From: Ascarosepion bandense
Taxonomy: Eukaryota > Mollusca > Cephalopoda > Sepiida > Sepiidae
Assembly (NCBI GenBank): GCA_037127315.1
Contig: JBBBDQ010000310.1
Coordinates: 4,415,001 to 4,479,000, forward strand
Reading direction: 5' to 3'
Length of the DNA: 64,000 nt
The notes beneath the pieces are model-generated. The model worked only from the letters and a program-made list of their open reading frames with translations. It was not told the origin of the DNA and ran no database searches. The stretch's first letter is position 1. Every line of letters starts with the position of its first letter. Positions 56,070 to 64,000 of this stretch are shown here, piece after piece. The position numbers and the translations under genes are program-made.

Positions 56070-56300
56070 AGAATTAAGAGTTCGTTTGTTTTAGTGAAAT
56101 GTGATTTGTACAGAAAAGGAGAAGTCTATGTTTTTGCTGTGTATCAACAAACTAGTAATAATGTCTTGTTCCAGAAAGAGTATAAAGAATTCAGAGTTTG
56201 TTTCTTTTAGTGAAAAGTGATTTGTACAGAAAAAGATGAGTTTATGTTTTCGCTGTGTATATCAACAAGGTAGTAGTAATGTCTTGCTTCATTCTTTCTT
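56070..56300. repeat. Two-copy tandem duplication, 116-bp period
   Basis: TTTTAGTGAAATGTGATTTG and ATCAACAAACTAGTAATAAT in the first unit (from 56089) correspond to TTTTAGTGAAAAGTGATTTG and ATCAACAAGGTAGTAGTAAT in the second (from 56205). The units differ at scattered positions, so the duplication is not recent. Confidence 0.8.
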
Positions 56301-57375
56301 TTTGTGTGCAGCAAGGTGAAGAGGAAGAAGGAAAGATAAAGAACACAGCATGTGAGAAAGTGAGTGAATGTGAATGTGTGTTGCTGGGACAGTTGTGTCC
56401 AATCAGCAGTTTGAAATATCACATTACACCATAGGTGTGTTGAGTGCTCTTAGTTTTCTTCTCTGTCTGTGCTGACTGGCCAAAAAAATGTAAAATATGT
56501 AGCCAAGTCAATCACATGGTCAACTCCAAACGTACACTCATTTTTGGGTGGGAAAACATATGATGCTGTTCATTGAAAATTCAATTTGTTGTTTTCTGTA
56601 AATTACAAAATTACACTCTTTTCATTGGTTAATAAATATTTCACTCTTGCTTGCGAAATTTTCCTTGATCTTTTTCTCAGTACAGAGCCAATCATTTTTC
56701 CTATTGGTCTAAAATAAATTTTTACGCTAGCTTGTGAATTCAAAAACAGTCAAGAAAAGAGAGTTATTTTTATTTCATACTCACCACAAACAGTCTAATT
56801 ATTTTTAATTATACCATTCCTCTTTAACTCTAACTTTATTACTTAATGATGAATTATATTTTTTTATTGCACATTTGAAATTCCCAGTTGGTTTAGTGTA
56901 GGTTGACATTTAAAGATTTTTTTTCTTTGTCTCAGATAAGGGAGATAATTTTGGATCATATTACTCAGTTATTCTATATTTTCAGGTGATTGCTGGTTTG
57001 GTTCCTTTGCATGCATCAGTACAGAAAATACAAGGCAGTTAATAGAAAAGATTTTGTTTGATATGTTGCCATTGTTATCCAATGACATTTCTGAACTATT
57101 TTTACCTGTGTTGTTTTCTTTCTTCTCAATATTTTGACCAGTTTCTTCAGCTTACATTGCCATTGAGCTAACAGATCAAAAAAAAACTCCGGACTGGGTA
57201 AACTTTCACCAGAAGAAGACTACATTACTTCATCTCATGTTATTAATTTTAATTTAATTTATTTTTTTTGGCAAAGTTTTATCAAGTTCTGATTGTGAAA
57301 GTTTTACTGCTTATATGAAAGTCTATCAAAGCTGTCTGAGTAAATAATAAAAAAAATACACCCATATTATAAAAT
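56301..57375. other. Stretch with CCAAT-like motifs, nothing assigned
   Basis: GCCAATCATTTTTCCTATTGG and CTAGCTTGTGAATTC (56690-56740) resemble part of 36590-36650; a shared old repeat is likely. No coding signal. Confidence 0.3.
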
Positions 57376-57379
57376 TGAA

Positions 57380-58200
57380 TGTCATATTTCCTCTGATTTA
57401 TAGTCACTTACTGTAAACACTCAAAATTTGCATAGCACACATACAATTTTGGCTTCAAATTGGATTTCTACATTTTGTCTCAGAAACCTATTAAGACAGG
57501 CTCTGAGTTCCACTTGCTAAGTACTGTTGTTTGATTGGCTTGTAAATGGAAGTGTTATGTTCTTGCCTACATCTACACAGCGAGATTGCTAACTACCATG
57601 ACAAATTTCTTCTTTTCTCACACATATATCTGAAAATATCAATCAGTAAATGAGAGCCCTGAAAAACATACCGAAATCAAGACCTGAGCAATCTAACAAG
57701 CCTATGCAAAATCTAATTTCACTATATAAATCGCTGAGAAAATTAAATTTGTCAGAAGGGCTTACAGGCTACTACACAACTGGTTGATCAACAACACCCA
57801 TGCCTTACCTTCTCACCCACTGTTGTATCAAGTCCTTACCCTACCTTTTCACACATTGTTGGTAAAGAAGAAGGAAAGAACCACCCGGCAACATCACGAT
57901 AACTACTACAAAAGGAAAGAGAGCTAACAACTACCCAACTCACTCTCCGAGCAACACATATACTCTCAACCTTCCAACCCCTTCTCTCTAAGGACAACTG
58001 CTTTGGGAAACCACATATATCCTCATGAACATTATATATAATTACAGACGGCCAGCCTAAAACAAATTCATACTAACATCTGACGCCAACCAGATAAAAA
58101 TTAAGAACAACCAAATTTGCAAACCACTCATGTGTATTTATCCAATAAACGAGATAAATTTACATCTGCCTCTGTCATAATTCTTGCAACCATACTGCTT
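57380..58200 (+). repeat. LTR-like segment
   Basis: Starts near TGTCATATTTCC, has a CCAAT-type box (TTTGATTGGCTTG), a TATATAA at 57723-57729, then a pyrimidine- and adenine-rich leader of about 400 bp (CTTACCTTCTCACCCACTG, CCAACCCCTTCTCTC), AATAAA at 58144-58149, and a short U5-like part ending near ATTCTTGCAACCA. Length and order fit a solo LTR. The composition differs sharply from the neighbourhood. No target duplication or coding region found. Confidence 0.45.
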
Positions 58201-58364
58201 GTTTATAACACTGACAAAAAGCTTGGCTTTGATTGTTCATTAAGATTTAGATCACCAAAATGTCTGTCTGGCCCTTTGGAATAAACTAGATAATTACTCT
58301 TAATTAGCCTTCATCCCCCATTCTTTCCTGCTTATGATAATAACTTGTAACTTTTTTTTAATAA

Positions 58365-59885
58365 CCATTTCATCGCAAGCAAGGCAGTTTTACTGCCACT
58401 GGTGTACAGAGGGTTACATAGGAGGAGAGTGATGAGAAAGAGGAACCAGTTATAGTGGGTGTCAGAGAATGGGTAAGAGAAGGATGAGAATACTCGTGTG
58501 AAAAGAGCTGCTGAGAGTAGAGTGGATGGAGAAAAGAACATGAGGGAAAGGATGAACGTCGGAGAGATAGGAGATGGCAATTGACCTTACATTTAAATTC
58601 TTGGAGATTGTAGCTGTCAGGGAAGAAAGAATATGTAAGGGAATTCAGCAGGTGGAAAGTGTGAGAAAAGAAGCTGATGGAGTAGAAGTTGCGGTTATAT
58701 TTTATTGGTTTCACTGTAAAAGGGTGGGCCCTAGTTGCTAGTCTAGTAGCTCGAGTAAATTCATGCAGAGGGTCACCAGTGAGCTAAGCTCATTGGAGCA
58801 GAAGTTGTGAAAGTATTTGTAGAAAAGGCAGAGGAAAGCCACATTACGCCAGAGAAAAAGTGACTGCAACTGAGCTACCAAGTCGGAATCGATCATATTG
58901 CAAATTCTATGTTGGATTTTGTCAAGAACTCCAAAGTGAATAGCAGCGGCACCCAACCAGATGTAACAGTAGTATTCAATACATGGGTGGATGGTAGATT
59001 TATATATGTGTAGGATGAATTCAGATGAGAAAACTTCCTGGCCCTAGACAGTGAACTTACCTTCCTAGCAGCAGATGTAGCTATAGATTAAATGTAGTCA
59101 TTCTACTTGAGGTCTGCTGAGAGATTTAGGATGAGGAGGCACAGTGTTTTGATTTCAGGGAGTCTAGCCTAATCCATGCTAATGAGGGTGGTGGTAGTGA
59201 TTGTCTGTGGTGGTTAGCAGATAGCAGCTTTGTTTTGGAAACACTCAAAATTTATGAGCCATTTCTTACTCCAGTCCACTACAGATTGTGGGTCCTTTTC
59301 AAGATCAGCAGCAAGGTTTGCTTTGTCAGCCTCAGTGGATTTCTGATTGAGGCAAGAGTAAATGGTGGTGTCATCAGCATAGATGCCTACATGGGAGCTG
59401 ATTACATTTAGAAGATTGTTGATGAAGATCAGAAAAAGCGTAGGGCCTAGAATAGAGCCTTGAGGGACACCTGTGTTCATATGATAGTCTCGGGAGGCAT
59501 GTCCTTTCAATGCTACCTTTACGACAATTTGAAAAAAATGATTAGATCAAGCAATTGTCCAGTTATACCATAGCCCTGTAGCTTGCGTAGAAGGCTAATA
59601 TGCCAGACTATCAAATGCTTTGGAGATATCCAGGACAACAGCTTGTGCTTTGCTGTTTTTATTGAGAGCCTGGTATATATACTCAGTGATGGTCGTTAGC
59701 ATATCAGCAGTAGACCTGGTGAAGCGGAAACCATACTGTTTGTCAGAGAAGAGACTGTGGGCTGTGAGATGTTGAACCACCTCGGCTTTGATAATGGCCT
59801 TGAACAATTGGCCAAAAATTGGTAGGAGGCTGATAGGGCAATAATTAGAGGGATCTGAGGGTTCTAAGAAGGATTAAATCCAAAA
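58365..59885 (-). mobile_element. LINE-A, longest copy, decayed
   Basis: Minus strand, 5'-truncated at about 59885. It starts with EPSDPSNYCPISLLPIFGQL and runs through the RT to the 3' end TGCTTGCGATGAAATG near 58367. It includes the RT N-terminal part missing from the copy at 51690-52980. Confidence 0.85.
58370..59860 (-). pseudogene. LINE-A reverse transcriptase, frameshifted
   Basis: Pieces in order: LFKAIIKAEVVQHLTAHSLF, SDKQYGFRFTRSTADMLTTI and VLDISKAFDSLAY (59595-59807); after a frameshift GLLRKL-like residues; [31 protein letters not shown] with intact motif C, and [12 protein letters not shown] (59214-59510); then IQHRICNMIDSDLVAQL, CLFYKYFHNFCSNELSSL (58738-58956); then SISFFSHTFHLLNSL and YNLQEFKCKVNCHL (58540-58714). 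At least four frameshifts. The D-x..YADD catalytic pair is intact, unlike the 51690 copy (YTDD). Confidence 0.85.
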
Positions 59886-60239
59886 CTTTCTGATTAGCAT
59901 GAAATGGCACAACCAGAATTCAAGTTCAGATTAATAATTACCATTTTTAAAATGAATCCAAAATTTAGTTTTTTTGAAGTTCTACAGGCAAGTAGAATAA
60001 AACCAGCTACATTGTTACAAATAAGTTATTTTTATGGATTTTATTTATGTTTTTTATTGTATTTATGTGACTGATGGTTTGTTATTTATCATGCATATCA
60101 TGCATTATGCTATTTTTAAACATTTTATTGGTTGATTGTTTTTGTTTAGTAGCATATCAACCGATATGAATTATTTGATGCTAAATTCTAAATATTTTGA
60201 ATTCAATTTTATTTCTTTTGGAGATAATAATGATTTTAG
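59886..60239. other. AT-rich stretch, nothing recognised
   Basis: No signal recognised. Confidence 0.4.
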
Positions 60240-60485
60240 AGATACAAGTTTTACTAATTAACCTATAGGTGTTGGGTGAAGAGATAGATTTATACCTTTC
60301 CCAAGGGTATTTGCATGTAGGTAAATATAACAAACCCTACAGGAATTGGAACTCTCTGATTAACAATAGCACTTTGTATTCCCAAACAGTCACCTATGTA
60401 GGTACTGACCAGGCTTGACGTGGCTTAACTTGGGTGATTATGCAGGAACCAGTGTTGCAACTTAATGTGACTGTAAGCTTCAAAC
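60240..60485 (-). mobile_element. Second 5S-headed SINE-1 copy
   Basis: On the minus strand, 60480 to 60367 matches 5S rRNA along almost its whole length: AAGTTGCAACACTGGTTCC, ATAATCACCCAAGTTAAGCC, GGTCAGTACCTACATAGGTG, TTTGGGAATACAAAGTGC. It is joined, after a shortened tRNA-like part (GAGAGTTCCAATTCCTG), to the SINE-1 body (CATGCAAATACCCTTGGG, AAGGTATAAATCTATCTC), ending at about 60240 without the 3' hairpin. The same join as at 39512, in a separate locus. Confidence 0.8.
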
Positions 60486-60784
60486 ATTGTGTATGTGTGT
60501 GTGTGCATGCATACACGCACACATTTCTTAAATATTACCAGCTTACTTTTGGTTTTATCAGACTTTGAATTTTGCAAAAGATGAAATGTGTCAGCTAATA
60601 AGAAGTTTTATCTTTGTCTTTTTATGCACTTTATTCCTTTACAGATATACTCTATCTGAAAATAATTTAAACAAATATATATATATAAAATTTGATATTC
60701 TAATTTTTTACTCAATGAATCTTATCCATTGCCAAGCAGGTTTAAATTTATAATTTTTCTTTATGTACAAGGGATTCAGTTAAT

Positions 60785-61095
60785 GTGCATTGGAGTACAG
60801 TGGATATTGACTCAGTATGACAACTCGGAGAGCCAAATTCAAATTTCAGTTGAATTCATTGCATTCACTCACATGTAAATACCTATGGGAAAGATATAAA
60901 TACATCTCTTTTCTCTCCAGTTATAAGTTGAATAGCAGGATAGATTGGGTTCTATAGTAGCCTTGGTTGGCAACCAGTCTACTGCAGAAAGAAATCAGAA
61001 CCAACTGCAGGAAAATCTTCTGTTTAGTCAGTCATGTCTTGAAAAAGACATGATTGCCCGAGCATGTATCATGTATGATACTTAAGTGACTGACT
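60785..61095 (+). mobile_element. SINE-1 copy, tRNA head
   Basis: Plus strand: GGAGTACAGTGGATATTGAC, CCAAATTCAAATTTCAGTTG, the body with ATGTAAATACCTATGGGAAA, TAGCAGGATAGATTGGGTTC and CAACCAGTCTACTGCAG, and the 3' hairpin TCATGTCTT GAAA AAGACATGA at about 61026-61048, ending ACTTAAGTGACTGACT. Full-length, no 5S head. 61096-61329 holds nothing recognised. Confidence 0.8.
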
Positions 61096-61329
61096 AGAGG
61101 GGATACGGAAAAGTTTTCAGGGCAACTCATTTTTCAAAATTTGATCAAATGACTATCAGAATTTATTTTTGAATTTCTTCTCAGCAATCCCCAAGAATTT
61201 GCAACTTTTCAAAATCCAACAATTGATTGATTTGCTTTGTTTATCAAACCTTTGTGGGTTATTTAAATCCAAAGCATTTGTGGCTGCAAGAATAATTCAT
61301 TTTCTTTTTTGTCAGTGAATATTGTATTT

Positions 61330-61515
61330 AGATGCAAGTCCTATAATTTAATCAATAGCTGGGATGGGGTATAGAACAAATGGAATCATACTTTTCCCAA
61401 AGGAAAAGTATGATTCCATTGCATGTAAGTAAATCTAACAAACTTGACTGGAACTTGAACTTAGCTCTCTGATTTATCATTCAGTGATCCTATCTCTATT
61501 ACACTATCTCTACAC
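61330..61515 (-). mobile_element. SINE-1 fragment with an inserted palindrome
   Basis: On the minus strand: GTGTAATAGAGATAGGATC, GAGCTAAGTTCAAGTTCCAG (B-box region), AGATTTACTTACATGCAAT; then, in place of the expected AAATACCY..GGAAAGGTA, a 42-bp perfect palindrome (61379-61420). Confidence 0.65.
61379..61420. repeat. Perfect 19-bp inverted repeat
   Basis: AATGGAATCATACTTTTCC and its exact inverse around a 4-nt loop (CAAA). The outer part continues the SINE body; one arm looks like a templated inverted duplication of the other. Confidence 0.95.
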
Positions 61516-62048
61516 ATTCTAAAAACAATAAGACTTCCTTGTTTAAGATTATTTATTTGTTCTTTCTTTTTTAGGGAGAGCTTGAACACAAATTTTCCAA
61601 TATCTTCTGAGCAGTGACCTTCATAAATCATTGCCAGAAAATATTTTTGGAATTAATTTAAGTGTATCCAGAAGCAGGCATTGTGTTTCACTAACAATTT
61701 TCAAGTATTGCATCTTCTCTTGTCAGCTTGTAGTGTCTTTTTATCTTTTTTATATACATCGTAAAGACAGAGTTCAATTATAACAAATCTGAATAAATGT
61801 GACTTCTCTTACATATGCTTATTTAGCAATTTTCTCTCCTTAGCATATTGAATAACAGCATTTGAAGAAAAGCAAGAACAATTGAACTGCTACCGTGCCA
61901 AAAGATTATAGTATATATTTTATTAAATCCTATAATTAAACTTTTACAAGTGAATATTTATATATTTATGCTAGTAAATCAACAGTGAAAAGAGAAATAA
62001 TTATGATCAAACAAAAGTACTTTGTATAATAAAATGTATTTCAGTATA
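61516..62048. other. AT-rich stretch, nothing recognised
   Basis: No signal recognised. Confidence 0.4.
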
Positions 62049-62842
62049 CAGAGGGCAATGGGTAAATCTCACCATTTTATATTCTTAATTTCACACATGC
62101 ATGTTGTTTTTTTTTTTCTTATTTTTATTTTGTTTTAGTAGGATCTGTTGGGCACTGTTTGTGAGAAAAAAAGCACCATGATACAATTCACTCTGCCAGT
62201 AATTTGGAAATGGCATGCAGTGCTACTTGGCATTTGTTCCCTTAAATTATAAAATCAAATTCAAACATTTCAGAGTGTTTGAGTGCTAACTTGAGGATAA
62301 ATCTAATGGTGATTATGAAAGTGTTTAGAGTGACCACTAGTGATGGTGACATTATGCCTCCATCAATCTTCCAACAGGGCCTCAGCTTCAACATGAGGCC
62401 TCCATCAAGTGTCTTGAAAAAGAGTTAGTGCTGCTCTCGGTTAAGAGTATGGTTGCTGAAAGACCTTATATCTAGCAACAAGACTCTGCACTATGCCACA
62501 AAAGCAGGACAACAAACTTATGGCTGTCAGACAATTTCTGTGACTGCATCAACCCTTACATCTATCCAACTAACTTTATAGACTGAAACCCCACCTGATT
62601 ATTATGTGTGAGGCACAGCTGACAAACAAAATTCCTTGCAACACCAAAGATGAACTCAAGGCTAGGATCATGGCAGCATTCGCCAACTTAAACATGGAGA
62701 TTGTCCGGAAGAGACACAAATTTTCTGAAGTAGTCTGGAGATCATGATTGAAGCTAATGGTAATTTTATTGAACTTACTTTTTATTATTTCAAGATATTT
62801 TTCTGTAATTTTGGTCAATATTTCTGTTAAAATAAAATGTCA
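62049..62842 (+). mobile_element. Internally deleted IS630-like element, copy 2, 3'-truncated
   Basis: It starts CAGAGGGCAATGGGTAAATC after TA, matching the left end of the copy at 10488. It carries the same short N-terminal part joined to the core (FRVTTSDGDIMPPSIF-like residues, QQDSALCHKS-like residues, LTNKIPCNTKDELKARIMAA, FANLNMEIVRKRHKF). The right inverted end is missing: similarity to copy 1 stops after AAAATGTCAG at about 62842. No open frame longer than about 60 codons. Confidence 0.75.
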
Positions 62843-63281
62843 GTGGATAAGTATTCTAAACAATCTGTAAAAACCATGGGTTTATTAAGATTTTATAAAA
62901 ACTAGAGCAAGATTTTGCCTTTTCATCTTGAGTGTGTAGAGAACAAAACAACAGAAAAGAGAATTATATCTTTGGTTTCTTGTCACAGTGCATAATAAAT
63001 GAATAAAAATAAATATAAATTTTTATAAAAAAACACTACTGAAGTGTTGTCTTTATAATATACAGATATCAAAAGAAGTTTATATTTTCTAAATGTGAAA
63101 TTCATCTTGAAACATATTATGGGTTTTATATGGGAAGATAAAATCAACAACACAGAAAGATCTCAAAGAAGAACAGTTACACATTTTAAAGTTGTTGTTC
63201 TGATTACAATGTAAACTGAATATGTCAACTGGATTAATATGATTGGTTGTCACTGGTTGATGTGATATTTTGGATTTGAGT
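62843..63281. other. AT-rich stretch, nothing recognised
   Basis: No signal recognised. Confidence 0.4.
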
Positions 63282-63290
63282 AATCCAAGG

Positions 63291-63533
63291 ATTCCAGTTG
63301 AATTCCTTGTATTCATTTGCATGTAAATACCCTTAGGAAAGGTATTAATCCATCTTTTCCCTCCAGTTATGGGTTAAATAACAGGACAGATTGGGTTCTG
63401 TAGCCTTGGCTGGCAACCAGTCTACTGCAGAAAGTAATGGTAACCTACTGCGAGATAATCTTCTGCTCAGTCAGTCATGTCTCTTTCGAGACATGATCGC
63501 CCAAATGTATAACGTATGGCACTTAACTGACTG
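63291..63533 (+). mobile_element. SINE-1 copy, 5'-truncated, 9-bp TSD
   Basis: It begins within the B-box region (ATTCCAGTTGAATTCC) and runs to ACTTAACTGACTG. It includes TAACAGGACAGATTGGG, GGCAACCAGTCTACTGCAG and the hairpin CATGTCTC TTTC GAGACATG. It is flanked by AATCCAAGG at 63282-63290 and 63534-63542, a 9-bp target duplication. 5' truncation with a target duplication is the mark of target-primed reverse transcription. Confidence 0.8.
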
Positions 63534-63542
63534 AATCCAAGG

Positions 63543-64000
63543 AAAAATAATGATATAAATAGATCATCACTCTTCTGGCACCATTTCAGTGATAAAACAT
63601 ACAAACTGGTACTTTTCTTTGACATATTCATTAATGTAAATTTCTTATGAAGAAAAAGTGATTTAAAACTGAAATACTGAAATCCTATTCTTTCAAGTTA
63701 ATCAAATATTTTAGAACTCTCCTCACTTTTATCTATATATTTATTTCTGCTATGATATATAGTCAGAACTGGATGCTTTTTAATTTGCTCTTCGATTATA
63801 TGCATTCATTATTTGTAAACATCTTGTAAATTTTGTCTATTTTTATTTGTTGTGTTTGTCTTTTAAGTTTGAAAGATTTAATATATAAAGCTAAAAGCAT
63901 GTTTTTGTGTCAATTCCAAACCCTGAATATGAATTTTTATTGTCTGTTTATGTGTGCAAAAATTACATGAATCAGTAACATAAAATTAATTTTATAATTA
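63543..64000. other. AT-rich stretch, nothing recognised
   Basis: No signal recognised up to the end of the window. Confidence 0.4.

Overview
The window is a strongly AT-rich stretch of animal nuclear DNA made almost entirely of decayed transposable elements and simple repeats. I found no exon of an ordinary host gene, no functional rRNA or tRNA gene, and nothing bacterial or CRISPR-like. The mixture of families (jockey/CR1-type and I-type LINEs, an endonuclease-RT type LINE, Penelope-like GIY-YIG elements, mariner and IS630-like transposons, Helitrons, and SINEs with 5S-rRNA-like and tRNA-like heads) fits an invertebrate. A mollusc, probably a cephalopod such as an octopus, is my inference from general resemblance, not something the sequence proves.

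Layout. 0-9.4 kb: an IS630-like transposase remnant, LINE fragments, a SINE nested in a LINE with an 11-bp target duplication, a possible LTR and the first Helitron (5817-6534). 9.4-15.5 kb: an internally deleted IS630-like element with TIRs (10488-11316), a second Helitron, a hammerhead-ribozyme-like motif (12429-12472), a Penelope GIY-YIG fragment and a dead mariner (14100-15259). 15.5-24.2 kb: LTR-like segments, a hairpin element, LINE fragments, a tRNA-derived SINE and a third Helitron. 24.2-29.9 kb: two more Penelope-like fragments, a second hammerhead-like motif, and LINE pieces nested in each other. 30-39 kb: LINE 3' ends and foldback copies of a SINE-like tail. 39.5-46.1 kb: a composite 5S/tRNA SINE, a hairpin element, another dead mariner and an almost complete but decayed I-type LINE (ORF1, endonuclease, reverse transcriptase, RNase H). 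46-64 kb: SINEs, LINE fragments, the best-preserved LINE-A copy (51690-52980, one internal stop), a candidate LTR, another long LINE-A copy, a second 5S-headed SINE and a second IS630-like copy.

Three names are used below. LINE-A is a jockey/CR1-type LINE whose 3' end reads CTTGCTTGGGGTGAAA on the sense strand; it supplies about sixteen fragments. LINE-B is the endonuclease-reverse transcriptase type. LINE-C is the single I-type copy. SINE-1 is the 5S/tRNA-headed family with a hairpin near its 3' end. SINE-2 is a tRNA-headed family with a conserved tail that also occurs in foldback form.

Nothing here works as an operon or pathway. The only functional relations are between elements: nested insertions that give relative ages, SINEs presumably mobilised by LINE machinery, non-autonomous Helitron and IS630-like copies needing a transposase or helicase from elsewhere, and hammerhead-like motifs near Penelope remnants. 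The least expected observations are the 5S/tRNA composite SINE, the two hammerhead-like motifs, the Helitron family with consistent A|TC...CTAG|T ends, and the repeated foldback arrangement of SINE-2 tails.
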